Shown: in pieces, positions 12,217 to 31,218 of the stretch
How the letters are laid out: the number at the start of each line of letters is the position of its first letter
How positions within the stretch are numbered: the stretch's first letter is position 1
Assembly (NCBI RefSeq): GCF_954871325.1
Contig: NC_088778.1
Span: forward strand, 7,225,743-7,289,742
From: Gordionus sp. m RMFG-2023
Taxonomy: Eukaryota; Nematomorpha; Gordioida; Chordodea; Parachordodidae
Direction of reading: 5' to 3'
DNA: 64,000 bases
The notes under the pieces: model-generated
Databases searched by the model: none
Told to the model about the DNA's origin: nothing
Seen by the model: only the letters and a program-made list of their open reading frames with translations
Program-made: the position numbers and the translations under genes

Positions 12217-13164
12217 ATCTTCTTGTAACAAATGTCTTATATTTTAAAAACTGCTGAATATTCTACGATAAATTAAATAGAGACACTGAGGATTAGAGAT
12301 CTTAATAAATCGCCATTTTAAGGTCATATTTATTTTAAAATGCCTGGGGTCCTATTGACACCGCCAGAGTACAGTTTTTTTAAAAAAATTTTTTTAGCTT
12401 ATTCATTAAACAAAAGCGATATTCTACAAGAACCAAACGATCTTATATAATAACCATTTTTTCAAAATTAATGTTATCATATTTTCATAATGATCATCAT
12501 ATCCTACTTCATTCTAATTTAAAATAAATAAAAATAATAAATGCTCTAGCTGAAATATAAAGTCAAATAAATTATTTCCTTCTAATTTATTTTAAAAATA
12601 ATAATATACAAAGTAAGAGAAATGGGATTGACAAAAGCAATACTAGATTTCACATCTTTTAAATAAAGAATAAATTAAACAAAGTTCAAAAATTATGAGA
12701 AAATAATCTTTAAAAAAATTTAAATGACAATAATTTCTTTTTTAATTCAAATATTTTTTTTGGAAAGAAACGAATTAATATAATTAAAAATCGGCAAAGT
12801 GCGAGGTTTACTAATAATCATCAACATTATTGAATTTAAATTATTGGGAAAAATATTTAATGTTGATTTAAAATATTTGTTTTATATTTTTCCACTCCTC
12901 TTCCCTGCCTTCCTTCTCCAAATTTTATTATTTTATTACCAGAGATTGCAATTTATCTTAAATCCAGTTCCTATATCATAAGTCTCCTCATCGTATAAGC
13001 ATTTTCCTTCGTTGTTAACTTATATATATTTTTTTTACATAAATTAAAATGATTTTTTGAAACAATCGAAAATTTCCTTTCGTATTTGCTATTTTTTGGC
13101 AAAATGTATTCTTTCATAAATTATATAATAATTTTAAATATATAGTTAGGTTAGTAAATAATTA
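11125..13164. other. No gene recognised; TTTC microsatellite at 12173-12215
   Basis: This lies upstream of the TINAG-like exon on the minus strand. A somatomedin-B-like exon would be expected between here and 15408 if the signal-anchor exon belongs to that gene; none was seen. A pure TTTC/TTCT run of about 43 bp lies at 12173-12215. A GC-richer repeat patch lies at 11180-11290. Confidence 0.5.
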
Positions 13165-13552
13165 AATTTTTATGTATATGTTTAGCGGCAATGTGTTTTT
13201 TTTCCCGGCAATGTGTTTGTCTTTTCAACGTTAAATCATTTTTTTGAGCCCTTTTTTTTAAATTTAAAAATCTCAGAAATATATCCCATAATGTTTGGAA
13301 TACCTACTCTATCAATTTCAATACAATTTTGCCATGAACTTTTGAACTTAATAGGTTTTGTAAATACAAATTATAAATGACTTGGATGAACGGAAAATTT
13401 ATCTACAATTCATAAAATAGGTTATCCTAAACATGCTGGAATGCATTTCCGGTTCAGATTTTTCAAATTTAAAAAAAAACGCGCTTGCAAATATGATTTA
13501 AAGTTGAAAAATAAACACTTTGCCGGGAAAAACACATTGACACTAACATATA
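13165..13552. mobile_element. Fold-back MITE family B, copy 2
   Basis: The left arm TATATGTTTAGCGGCAATGTG and the right arm, reverse-complemented (ATATATGTTAGTGTCAATGTG), match the ends of the copy at 9958. The inner parts share CAACGTTAAATCATTTTTTTGAG and the motif TGTTTGGAATACCTA with its inverted partner. Confidence 0.75.
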
Positions 13553-13652
13553 TTTGGTTTAATTTTGTAATTTTGATTCGAATTCAGCATAAAATTTTGT
13601 TATAAAAACAAAATATTTTTATTTTTAGAGCAAAACAAAAAATTATATAAAC

Positions 13653-14031
13653 TAGAGATCTGCAAATCGCGAACCTGCCCTAACCCAGCTCGAGCCCGGT
13701 CGGTTTTATTTTTTAAAATAATTCTGGTACGGGCTGGGTCGGGCCTAAAAATTTTAAAAAAAATTTCCAGGCCAGACCTAGCCGGGCTTTAATTTATAAA
13801 TATGATATTACATTTTGTCAAATAAATTAATATATTTTAAAATTCTTTGCAAGAAACAAGACGGTATTAAATTTTTTTCTAATAAATTCAGACGGACAAA
13901 TAATATTTTAGTTTAGGTTCGGGCTTTTCGGGCAAAAAAAAATTCGTTTGGGGTCGGACCGGGCGTGACAAATTTTTTTAAAAAATAGTATCGGGTTGGG
14001 CTTGAAAAATTAGGCCCGATGCATATCACTA
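13653..14031. mobile_element. hAT-type MITE with perfect 8-bp TSD
   Basis: Starts TAGAGATCTGCAAATC; the reverse-complemented right end is TAGTGATATGCATCGGGCC. It is flanked by ATATAAAC at 13645-13652 and again at 14032-14039, a perfect 8-bp duplication. The inside is rich in GGGTCGGGCC-like subterminal motifs and has no ORF. Related copies are at 14199, 19663 and 39877. Confidence 0.85.
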
Positions 14032-14198
14032 ATATAAACCATCCACAATCACAACACATTTATTACATAAATTCTTTATTTCGATTTTAAAATAAAATAA
14101 TGACCAATGATTTTGTTACTTTATATATATATTTGTTTAAAATTTAAGTTATCAATGCCCCCTGAGAATTTTTCATTCTTTGCATGTTATATGGACAT

Positions 14199-14649
14199 TA
14201 GGGAAAGATGTGAATCAGGCCTTATTTTTCAAGCCCTGCCCAGCTTTATTTGTTTTAAATTGTCCGGCTCGACCTGATATCGAATGAAATATTTTTATTT
14301 TTGAAAAGCCAGATTAGAAATAAGAATTATTTGTCCTCCCGGCACGGTCCGGCCTTAATTTATTTAAATATAAAATTGGTGCTTAGTTTTCTACAAATAT
14401 ATAAAGTTGTAAAAAAAAAATATTCCACAAACAAATAAAAAATATCGGCATCTTGTTTTTTGCAAAAATTTTAAAATAAGATCAATTTTATTTCACTGGA
14501 TTGAATCATATTATACATTTCAAAATTTAAATTCGGCCCGAATTTTTTTTCAAAATTATTAGGCCCGACCTAGATTAAACCGAACTTTTAAAATAGGCTC
14601 GACCCAGCCCCAAACCCGTTCGGGTGGGGCCTAGTTTTGCAGATCTCTA
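14199..14649. mobile_element. hAT-type MITE, older copy
   Basis: The right end reads TTTTGCAGATCTCTA; the left end TAGGGAAAGATGTGAATCAGG is a diverged form of its reverse complement. The flanks ATGGACAT and TTGGTCAT agree at six of eight positions, as expected for an aged target duplication. Inside are GGCCCGACC-type subterminal motifs like those of its neighbour at 13653. Confidence 0.7.
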
Positions 14650-15407
14650 TTGGTCATTTAATATTTGTAATAATGAGTAATAAATATGCAAACATTTTAC
14701 AAATAAAACGAATATTTTTTAAAGGTTTCACTGTTAACCATTCAAAAGAAAACGTATAAATTATCAATAGCACGCACCAGGTTATTAATGAATCCAATAA
14801 AAATAGGGGTTTTTTGAATATCTGAACGCCAGTTACATGTGATATTTTTGCACAAAATGTAGAAGAAATAAGATAAAAGGAAAAGGATTTCCAAATTAAT
14901 TTGTTATTTGTTTGTGTGCCTTATTATTTATGGAGTTTTTCGTCGACTTCCAAGTTATTGTCAAATGTTAATAATTTATTTTTCTTTTAAAAATCTCTTT
15001 CGCCTGATTATAATATTATTATGATTCGAACAATTTGAAACTCAAAATCTTATGCTATTATGTTAATTAATAATAATTTTAAAAATATATAAAATAAGTC
15101 AAAATTTTATAAGAAATCGTTTTGGGCTTTAATTAATTACCAACAATTTCATGGCAAGGGTTGAAAAAAAAGAGACGGTCATTTTGGAAATATTTCAGGT
15201 AATTTTCAACAAAAATGTTTGAGTCCCCCGAGATTGTAAAGGATAGTGACAATATTAACTATTGCAAAACCATATGCCTAAGAGTAGATTAATGAGTGAT
15301 TCATTCATAACTTTTTCAAAAACATATCCCGCGAAGAAAAGGATTTCTATTCAAATCTCATCCATCCACTCTCGCCATATGAATTACATTAAATAAAAAA
15401 TAATTAC

Positions 15408-15624
15408 CGGCCCGATTCCTGGAATTTGCATTTTTTTGAGACCGTCTTCCGTTACTTAAGTTCAGCCCTCCATGACCATTATCTCTGCTGAGCATCTCGA
15501 AGGAATTCGAATCCACCAAGGATTGCGATAACAATATAAATATCACCAATATTACCAAAAGTATTTGGGCCGAAGATCCTAAGAAAGGGCAGTAATATTT
15601 TTTTACAACTGTTCTATAACTCAT
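15408..15624 (-). CDS. Probable first exon of a signal-anchored or secreted protein
   Basis: An open exon starting ATG at 15624: about 18 residues including three basic ones, then a hydrophobic segment ILLVILVIFILLSQSLV at residues 21-37, then a polar Ser/Asn/Arg-rich stretch ending NSRNRAG. It stops at a good donor (CCG|GTAATT) in phase 1. The hydrophobic segment could be a signal peptide or a type II anchor. It is on the same strand and upstream of the TINAG-like exons. TINAG proteins begin with a signal peptide and an Arg-rich stretch before the first Cys-rich domain, so it may be their first exon. The exon needed to connect it (phase 1 in, phase 2 out) was not found, so the link is an inference. 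Confidence 0.5.
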
Positions 15625-16371
15625 TTTACTATTTTTTTAAAAAAAATTTTTTTTTCACAGAATTTCCTTCTTTATTGTTGTTAAAACTAAAATTTTTGAT
15701 TTGAAATATTTTATCCTTAAAAAAATAAAATTGATTTCGTTAAAAAAAATTAATATATAGATAAAAAAAATATAGTGAATAATATCATATTTTTAGATAT
15801 TAATTCCTTGACTAACATATAAAAGAAAACTTAATTTTGCTTACTCTAGTAGAGACCAAAAAAACAACAAATATAAAAATCTTGGCAATTTTATAATAGC
15901 CAATTAAAACTTCAACCAATAGAGAGTTTTTACCTGTCTCTTTTCCTATTTCTAAAAAAAATTACTTATATATAATATAATTTTTTTACAAAAAAATAGG
16001 GGGTCAATAAATTCGAAATTAATTTTAACTTATTATTTTATCATGAAGTAAACATGATAAAATATTTAATATTTATATACATTTTATGATTCCAAAATAT
16101 AACACGTCCATAATTTTAATTGGTTCTTAAAAACAGGGGATCCAATAGAAATAAGGAAATGATATTATATAAGTTTTGACTAGAGGTGTTTAATAAAGAT
16201 GAAAAAAAAATAGCAAATTATATTCCCCCATGTTTTCTGAAGATTTTTTGAAACAAAATTAGATTTTTTTCGCTTATGATGGCACCAGTGTCAGAGCTGG
16301 AGTGAAATCTAGAGCAGCGCGACTTTGGGCGCGATGTTTAAATAGTTTCATTAGCGGTGTCCGATACTATA
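15625..16371. other. No gene seen; upstream of the minus-strand exon
   Basis: AT-rich sequence with long A and T runs directly upstream of the exon starting at 15624. It would hold that gene's promoter, but no specific element can be named. Confidence 0.4.
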
Positions 16372-17071
16372 AAATATGTTGCTGATGTTGATCATCTCAA
16401 CGGGTTTGTTGACACAATATATAGTTTATATAGCCATAACAAAAAATCAAGAGGCTCTGGATAAAATAGTGTCTGAATTGGCTTCAGTTGACGAAGATCG
16501 AAAGGATACTTGATGCACGATAGATGTCCTTCTTACTGTAAAGTTTGAAATAATTTCTTAATCGTTTATTAAGGATATTAAGGATATGCCGGTAGGTTCT
16601 AAATCCCTGATTTCTACGAATGTTTTTAATGATGCTTGCTAAATAAATAAATTTAATAGGTTATTAGATGCTAATTTCGATCATTCTGGTAATTGAAAAT
16701 ATTATATCAAATTATGAAGTTTTATCAATTTAGCATTCTTAACTGATAGGGAATATTTAGAAAAAGATACAAGGTAACCAGATTGTCACGTTCATAACTG
16801 GTAAAAGCAAGTTAGACGAATTTGTTTCCTACAAAAACTACGGATTTCTCAATAAATTGGATAAGGAATATATTAGTAATAATAACGAGAGTAATAATAG
16901 CACCCTGATTTAAAAGAATTCCAAAATTGCATTAATACGATTCCGTGTAGTCATGCCAAGTGGAAGCAGCTTTTACATTAGGAATGTCACGACAGATAAG
17001 AGTGCAAGTTTCAATATTATACCTTTCGTAGATACATTGAAAACCCAGCTTAACCAAAAATTTTCTAACTA
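16372..17071 (+). mobile_element. hAT-type transposase relic (KIAA1586/ZMYM-like)
   Basis: At 16372-16540 the plus strand encodes YVADVDHLNGFVDTIYSLYS, then a Glu/Asp/Lys helix (EALDKIVSELASV), then RILDAR followed by an in-frame TAG where the family has Trp (RILDxRWxxSS). These motifs occur in this order in the RNase-H-like domain of hAT-derived proteins such as KIAA1586 and the DUF4371 group. Frame shifts separate the pieces. A further open patch at about 16913-17071 (RFRVVMPSGSSFYIRNVTTD) was not identified and may be unrelated. No terminal repeats were recognised. Confidence 0.5.
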
Positions 17072-19446
17072 AACTAATTAAACAATTCCAGTCTTGAGAG
17101 CAAAAAACAATTATAAATTAATTCTCCTTAATCTATAAATCATATTCATATCATCTTAATGTATAATCTAATATTAATCTTAATATCCAGCCTTATCAAT
17201 TTTTAAAAGCTATTTCATTTGTTTTTCACTATACTTGTAAATTTCGTCTATATTTATAAAAAATTAAATCATCAATCTATTATTTAGTCAATGAATGGAA
17301 TAGATAGTTTGTGATTGTTTCGATTTCTAAATTGATATAAATTTAAAAAATAAATTTTTTTAACTTTGAACCTAAGGTATTGTGCGATATATTTTAACTT
17401 TCATATAAATTTTTAAATAACTATTTTATATAACATTAAATATATATATAATATATATATGAAATGTTTAGATTATTAAAAAAAATATCATAAAAATCAT
17501 TTCTCCTCATATTCGCTTAAAAAAAAAATTTTGCCTCTATTTTATGTCAATTTTGGCGTGCCCATACCTATTCTTTTTATATCAAATCATGTCTGATTTA
17601 GATATAGTGACTAGGCCAGAGAGGTTCTTCGAAAATGACATTTTTTTAAATATTTTCTTCTTCTCCATTTAAAGGCGATTTTCAGATTACCCAGGTTTGC
17701 CAGTTTTCCCTCTGATTTAATCAAAATATTTTAAATAAACAAGTGTTACCTCTATCGTATCAAAATTTGGTTCGTTTAATATCACACCATGTTATATCTA
17801 ACATTAACCTATAAATATTTACAAGAAATAAAATATTTCCTTAAAATTACAACATAAACGATAGGATAATTTCGAATAACACAAATAATTTTGAATAATT
17901 CGAATTGAATAAAAATTTACTATTAGACGAATATTTTTTCTCATAATTAATATTCGAATTTTCAAATATTGTGATATTCTTATTACTAAAAAACCGAATC
18001 TCATCGACGTTTAAGGAGTACTAATAACCAATAAAAAATTCTTAGATAATCTCAATCTAAAAACTTGTCTTTTAGATTTTCTTATAAAAAAAATTGGAAA
18101 AATATTATACCAAAATCTCTTATGATATATTTTTTTTTCTCCAAATAAAATGCTAGTAATTCAAAAATGAACATTAAATTATTGAAAATAAGAAAAACGC
18201 TTGTATTCTTAAAAATCAGTGCAAAAATGAATGTATATTGAATTTAAACAACTTTAATTTAGTCCATGTGATTTGTTTCATTATGCTATGCTGTGTGATC
18301 ATCTAATAAAATAATATTTGAACTATTTATACATTATAATATTTTTGATTTTTCGCTGTCTGGTAACTAACTTAATTCAATTATAAAATGGATACGGATT
18401 ATTTAAGTGCCTAAGAGGTACCCTTACCTCCTGAGGTTAACTTCGGCATCTTAATAAATAGCAGATAATTAAAACTTAAATATTCGTCAGAATTTTTAAG
18501 TCCATATTTATTTAATTGGTCTTACTTCATAAATAAAACTCTAACCACCCCACCCCCTACCCTAAACCCTTTATTGATGTCAAGGTTAGGAATTAAATTA
18601 AATATACAATCCAATTTTGAAGTGAATGATCAAATACTGGATAAAAAAAAAATTTTTTTGCTTAAAGCGAAAGGAAGAAAATTATAATAATGAAATGATC
18701 TAATGCCACAATGAAAATAATATTTATTTTAAGTCCTAAAATTTCGTCAGACAGCTATTTAAATAAAATACTAATGTATTTAGTTAAGTGAGTTATGATT
18801 ATTTAAAAATTTGGTTCTATTTTTTTTAAAAAATAATATGCTAATCCATTAAAATTGGTTCTAATTTTGAAAAGAGGGGAGGTACTTTAGCAACCAAAGC
18901 ACCTAGCAAGTGAAGCCTAATTTCACTTTTCTAAAGACAAATTCAGTTGCGGCATAATAAATTTAGATCCTTTTTAAGGATTCACAGGACTTCACATAAA
19001 CTCAGAAAATCTGAAATTTATTTTATTGATTTATAATGCAAAATACATTATTTAGCTTCGAAGTTGGTGATAATACAGTTTAGTTTGGAAAAATTATTCA
19101 TTTCTTTTTACCATATCTATCATTTTATAACTTTTCCACTTTCTCAAATTTATTAATATTGTATCTATTTAAAATTCCCATCCCCTTTTTTAAAAAAAAT
19201 AATTTAACAATTTTGTCTATGGAAAAAAAAACCTTATTTCAAAAGTTAGATAAATCAATTGGGTTTACCTGTGTTGCATTTAATATATATTTTTTTTAAA
19301 TTTAATAATACTTGTTATTTTAATAAATTATTATAAAATAAGATATTTGATAAAAAATATTTTGTTATTAAATAAAAAGGGAAAGTTTATTTTTTTTTAA
19401 AAAACATTTTTAAAAGGGTAGCAATTAATTTATTAAATTTTGTTTT
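17072..19446. other. No gene or named repeat seen
   Basis: AT-rich sequence with no open frame of convincing composition on either strand. A short open stretch from ATG at about 18388 soon meets stops and matches nothing known to me. Confidence 0.5.
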
Positions 19447-19545
19447 AATAAATTCATATAAAATAAGATATTTGGATAAAAATAAATTATCATAAAATAA
19501 GATATTTTGGATAAAAATAAATTATCATAAAATAAGATATTTTGG
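19447..19545. repeat. Tandem repeat, 35-bp unit, about 3 copies
   Basis: Copies of a unit containing ATAAAATAAGATATTTTGG and then ATAAAAATAAATTATC. A diverged further copy lies about 120 bp to the left, at 19325-19360. Confidence 0.75.
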
Positions 19546-19662
19546 GGGAATTTTTTTTTTGTTATTTAACAAAAGAGGTGAAAGGGAGAGTTCATAAAAA
19601 TATCTTTATAAAAGGAAAACAATTTATTTATACTGCTAATATATTTTTTAAATAATAATTAT

Positions 19663-19828
19663 CAGAGACTTGCAGGCCCGCCCGTACATGTGCTGGGTTG
19701 TATTTTTTTTAAATATACCCCCGGGCCTTATATTTATTAAATACCCCAAGGCTGAAATTTTTTTACCTGAGCCAAGTCGTGTATGAAAATTAAAAATATG
19801 TAATATATTTAAAAAATTCGGGTCTCTG
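19663..19828. mobile_element. hAT-type MITE with perfect 8-bp TSD
   Basis: The left end CAGAGACTTGCAGGCCC and the reverse-complemented right end CAGAGACCCGAATTTTT share the first seven bases. The flanks are ATAATTAT at 19655-19662 and 19829-19836, a perfect duplication. Only 166 bp, non-coding, with CCCGGGCC-like subterminal motifs as in the 13653 copy. Confidence 0.82.
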
Positions 19829-20929
19829 ATAATTATTAACATTAGTTATTAGTATTATATTTACTTATGTATTCAATTTTTTGGAATTCAATCCTCAACC
19901 TCATTATATTTTATTGAAAATTAAGTTATCATACAAAAAAAAATTATATATTTTTTGAGCTTTTTTTAAATTCCCTATCATCTCAAATCTATTTCTATAT
20001 TATTCATATAATTTATATTTTTGGTAAAGATTTTAGTTTTTTAAGATATAATATTATATTCTTATTTTGTCATAACATTTGACCCATATTACCTTTGATT
20101 TTTTATTATTATATTTTAAAAAAGGCTTAACAGAAAACCTTGAATTGGACAATAATTTCGTTTTGATTAATTACACACACAACCTTGTTTATATTGATAA
20201 ACGGAGTTTAAGAAAAAAATAGCTGCAAAAAGGAAATTGACCAAATTTTGTCGTAACCGATTTTCCATTTTATATTTTATATCAAAACACTCCGTCTATT
20301 AATTTACGTCTTCTATTTGGCTTAAAAAATTCTCCAAATTTCTTTAAAAAATACTCTGCCGATTTTTTTTATATATTTTATTAAATAATTATAAATATAA
20401 ATAGCTTAATCATGAACTTAGGCTACAATTTTTTCCTTTAATTCAATCATACATTTAAAACGGAATCTTGTTTTTATTTTTTTTGATCCACAAAACTTTC
20501 TAATTTAAAATATAAAAATAATATTTAATATCTTATAATTTTAGAACAAATAGTTATGATAAATCATATAAATACTTCTAATTTTGATGATGAAAATGAT
20601 TCTTATGTGAATGTGATGTTAAGTATTTTATATAATTTTTAACAATAAATATATATAAAATGCTATATAGGTCGGAGAAAAAAAAGGATATAAGTTTAAA
20701 TGCAACAATTTGAATAATATGCAATACAATAATTTAATATCAGCCAGGGAGGAGCCCATTATGTAAAATAACATTCAACAAGGCAAAAATATATATCCAA
20801 TTTAAAAATGAGAAAACATCTAACAATATTCAACCATACTAATTTATGTCATAATACTTCAATCGCCTTAACAAAGAACAAAATCACAAATAGTATCAAA
20901 ATACCCTAAGTCCTGAAACTAAGAAACAA

Positions 20930-21590
20930 ATCTTAGAGGACTTGAAGAAAAATCATCCATTTCTCTATTAACTGATGCAGCAAATAATGGAAATACTAAA
21001 ACATCACATCCTATAATGTCCGCTATTTTGTTAAAGAAAGGTGTTTCAAAAAATCATATATTTTACCTTTTCCCAAAATTCACATTTTAGTTATCGGCAC
21101 AAAAGACTTTACATTTAATAGTGAAAGGATAGAATTTTCAAGGCTCTGCAAAAGCTTAGACTCACTATTCTTTGCTTTCTCCGTGTTCGATGAATTTTTA
21201 GAAGTTTATCCTTATTGGTTGCCTATGCCTTACAATTCACAATGCAGGAAGAAAAAGGGATGCTTCATTATCAATAAACATAGCAATAATTTCTATGAAA
21301 TGTTATGTCCAATTTAGAAGATCCATAAATGTTTTAAATAAAATTATGAATTCTCAAAATACTGAATGGTCCAAACTTCTATATCATTAATACCGGCTTT
21401 CAAAAGACTATATAAAAATTATTTAGCTGTTAGATCTTATTTTTTATCCCAAAAAAATTCAAATTTAATATTAAAATTATTTTTTGAAAATGAGTTGGCC
21501 GAGGCTCATTTGGTATTGTACTTTATATTGAACGAGTAAAACCTTTATATCTTTCCAGCATAAAAAAAATGTGCTAAAGAATAAAATATT
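20930..21590 (+). mobile_element. hAT-type (DUF4371/BED) transposase relic
   Basis: Plus-strand fragments in the order seen in DUF4371/hAT proteins: LTDAANNGNTK (the 'TDASN.G..K' motif) near 20970; IHNAGRKRDASLSINIA near 21230; a Trp-Ser-Lys-Leu-Leu patch (EWSKLL) near 21366; then LAVRSYFLSQKNSNL and FFENELAEAHLVLYF at 21422-21530, a very characteristic segment. Multiple stops and frame changes show it is inactive. No ends were found. Confidence 0.65.
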
Positions 21591-22460
21591 ATATCTAATT
21601 AATATAGTTTCTAGTTATTATGAGTTTAAACAAATCCTAATTACATTTTTAATTTTATTATAAAAGGAATTGTAATTATGTAATTATAATTACTCTAAAA
21701 AATCACGATTACTTGTAACTGATAATTAGCGTTTAAGAAAAAGAATTAGCTTATTAATCAAATACAAAAATTTTGTATTGTGTAATTAAGAAATAATTAC
21801 AATGTAATTATGTCCATCCCTGATTCTAACATATTTAGACATAGCAATCAGGTTTTGAGGTAAGCAGAGAGTGGCCCAATCCGACCTCTTACCCTTTTTC
21901 TGGCTTAGCCCAGAAAAATTAATAAAAGTTGCTCAGCCCATAAAGATTTTAAACCTCCATTGCTCAGGCCATGAAAACTTTTATCTTGGACACTCTGCAC
22001 TACTCGACCGAGGTATATGTAGATATGTAGTTCCGAATAAGTAAAAGATTTTTCTAAATAAAACATAATTTACTAATGTAATCACGAGATATTAATTATT
22101 GATCAAATAAGACGCCGAACGTTTTTCTCATAATTTTATTTTTTTTATTCATTCTTTGAGAGATATATAAAAACGAAATGATTTATTTACATAATAAAAT
22201 AGGGAACCTGTAGAAGGAAATATTTATAATCTATTTACAAATATAAAAATTTATGGATAAATCTGTAAAATCGACAATAATTTTTTTTTCATAAATATAC
22301 CTCAGGAGGTAGCTGCATCAATAAAAAAAAATATATATTATTAAATATACATATATTATAATTTTTTATTCCTTGTCCTTTCTTATTCAAATTTTTTGTC
22401 AAATCTTATACTAGTCTGATCGATATAATTTAATTTGTCCAAAATGTACAAAAAAAGGGT

Positions 22461-22674
22461 AAAGCTGTGTCCCAGGTCGGCTTAATTTGAATACTTAATT
22501 GATTTTTTAGGCTAAAAAGTATTTGATCGAGAACATTCTATTTATGTTCATTTTAAGTATTTGGTGGCATTGGTATTTTTCGTGTTTTTTTCTTTTGCTT
22601 CGTGGCTATTTAGCCGATACTTAAAAGACGGCTAAATAGCCGGCTTAAGTATTAAGACGACCTAGGACATAGCC
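22461..22674. mobile_element. Fold-back MITE family C, full copy
   Basis: The left end AAGCTGTGTCCCAGGTCG and the reverse-complemented right end GGCTATGTCCTAGGTCG continue into matching TTAATACTTAA sequence. The interior contains a second inverted pair, GGCTATTTAGCCGATACTTAA and its partner. Non-coding. A degraded relative is at 58771-58985. Confidence 0.7.
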
Positions 22675-25012
22675 TAAATGCTTAAAATTGTCCACTTTCC
22701 GTAACAAGTTTTTTTTTCATTGGTATCAATTAAATTACAAATAGGCTGATATCGATATCGTAAGTGTATTAATATATTTCCTTACTGAAAAAATGATATG
22801 GTGATTTAATTATTATAGATGTATCCTTTTTTTTAATAATTCTATGTGAACTTTGAAAATTGCAAGATAAGTTATAATTAATAATCGGGAAAGGGTGTAA
22901 CGATACAAATTTTTAGAGGTCGATCCAATTTTACCGATATATAAAGTTGACACCCGTCAATCACCGATATTAACCTGTCCAATTTATAATATTTAATTTA
23001 TAAATTTCTTATAATCAAAATAATTCCTAAAAATCAATCTAAACTGATACAAGCCAGTACATTAATTATGGGCAATTTCTTCCAGTCATCTCCAGAAATA
23101 CCTGGCTGTATGTTATTAAACTAGACTTAAAAATCAGGCATAATTAAAAATATAAATAACTTTTTGGCATGCGGCTATCTTTTTCGGGTGAATGAGGCCT
23201 TTTAAGAACGCCCCTATTTTGATCGTCATCTATATAAGTTTATTTGAAGAAAAAAAATTCAAAATAAAATACAAGTTTTGTTTTCTAAATATAGGTATAT
23301 TTCATATTATTGATATAAATAGACATAATATTCTTCTTGTGGAGGTACTACAAGAAAATAAGTAAATTGGTGTGACAAAGATGGATATTTAAATCCCTCT
23401 ATATAGTGCATGTTCAAAAATTATTTGAAGCATAAAATATCAATTTTAACCCTCGAGTGAGTGGCAAGGTGGATGAAGAGAGTGATTCGGATGTGGCACA
23501 GCTTATCCCCATTTTAAAAGTGGTACATCTCACTCAAATGTATATATATTAAGCTTCGATATTTTAAACAGTTATTAAATAAATTACAAATATAAAAATT
23601 TTGGAGTTTTAAAATATATTAAAAAAATATTAAGAGAAATGTGGAGTTACGAGCAATAATCAAAATTTCTATTTTAAAAAAATCTTAGGCGTAGTAATTC
23701 AATGGTAAAACATTCAAAAATTTGAGTTTTAAAGGTAAGTAATTATTTTATTTTAAGATTCTCAAAAATCTTGCGCTAATTATTATAAATAATCTTTAAA
23801 TTAATATATACCTATATTGCATGGCATAGTAAGAAATTGTGGTAGTAGGTCTAACTCAAATTACAGGAAATAATATTCTTCGAAATTTGGTGACTTAAAA
23901 GTGATTTTATATAATTAAAAATACAGATAATTTTGGAGGTCAAACCAATATTCTCAAATCTGTCAGTTTCACCTCGTTTTTAAGTATTTTACGTGTGACC
24001 CTTATCTAAAAGAAAATTTTTTTGTACCCAATGACAAATTTGATAATCAACGTTAGAGGAGGCGCTACCATATTATGGGCAAAGGATACTTGTCATGACA
24101 CTGATTAGAGGAAGTTATGTACACAAAGCTAAACACAAATAATAAATTAACCTTCATACTCCCTGTGTGTGGCCGAACTTAATTTATTATATAATTAATT
24201 AATAATGTTGCAGTAATAAAGTACGTTTTTTTTATTTTTCCAAATAACCAAATTGTTCAAAAATTATAAATATACAAAATATAGTTTTTATTAAAAAAAC
24301 TTAGATTTTAAGTTTCTCAGTGGTACAAAATACCGAAAATGTTGATATTTTAATTATCGAGATTTCTAAGACCAGGAATTCTGGCATCTAAGCTAAGCAA
24401 GGAAAAAAATTAAATCGAGATTAAATGACAAATATAGCAGAGAAGAAGAAGCCAAGCAGGAACAAATATAGGAGGCAGGCCTCTCTTAAAATTTTAAGGA
24501 TTCGAAACTAATTTTAGAATTGAGGGGAAATCGGAAAAATTGTAACTCATTTTAGAGTGTTTAATTATTGCTTATAAACAGATTTTAAAACTGGAACCAA
24601 ATCAAATCTAATTACTAAACCTTTAAAAAAAAATTTTATAGCAATGTATGTATTCATTGATTGTTGCATTAAAATCGAAATCATTTTTCATAACTCAGAT
24701 TTCCATTTATTTAAGAAGGGTAGTATTTATTTTTAAGAAAATTATTACAATTTCTCTTGGAAATTTTAAAGAAAATGAATCATAGAGAGCCCCGTTCACA
24801 AAAATATTATTCAGAAGAATATTTTTAGCAAAAAATATAGATTTATCCCTAACCTGTTACATTATACCACCGAAAAGATACTAAGAAACCAAATTGATAA
24901 ATGTCAGAAAAAACTAACCTTATTAATAAAAATACAATGAACATTTTTTTTTTAAAATAGTTCAAAATATAGAAAAAAATATCAATACAATAAATTTTAT
25001 AATTTTGTTCTT
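22675..25012. other. No gene seen; lies beyond the 3' end of the poly(A) polymerase gene
   Basis: No open frame of convincing composition and no repeat family shared with the rest of the window was recognised. A weak tRNA-like hairpin set at 23681-23760 was considered and rejected. Confidence 0.45.

Positions 25013-31218
<6,206 letters not shown>

Noticed and set aside
12799-12981. Plus-strand 60-codon hydrophobic frame
   Set aside because: Phe/Ile/Leu-rich composition is what AT-rich noise yields; no context or family.
18541-18575. CCACCCCACCCCCTACCCTAAACCC read as a telomere-like repeat
   Set aside because: Only one short irregular stretch with no tandem array.
23681-23760. tRNA-like sequence with AATCTTA/TAAGATT closing stem and TTCAATGGTAAAAC
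   Set aside because: The closing stem is perfect and an anticodon-like stem can be drawn, but no proper D-arm or T-arm stem or GTTCAAATC-type B box is visible. A tRNA covariance-model scan giving a clear score would change this.
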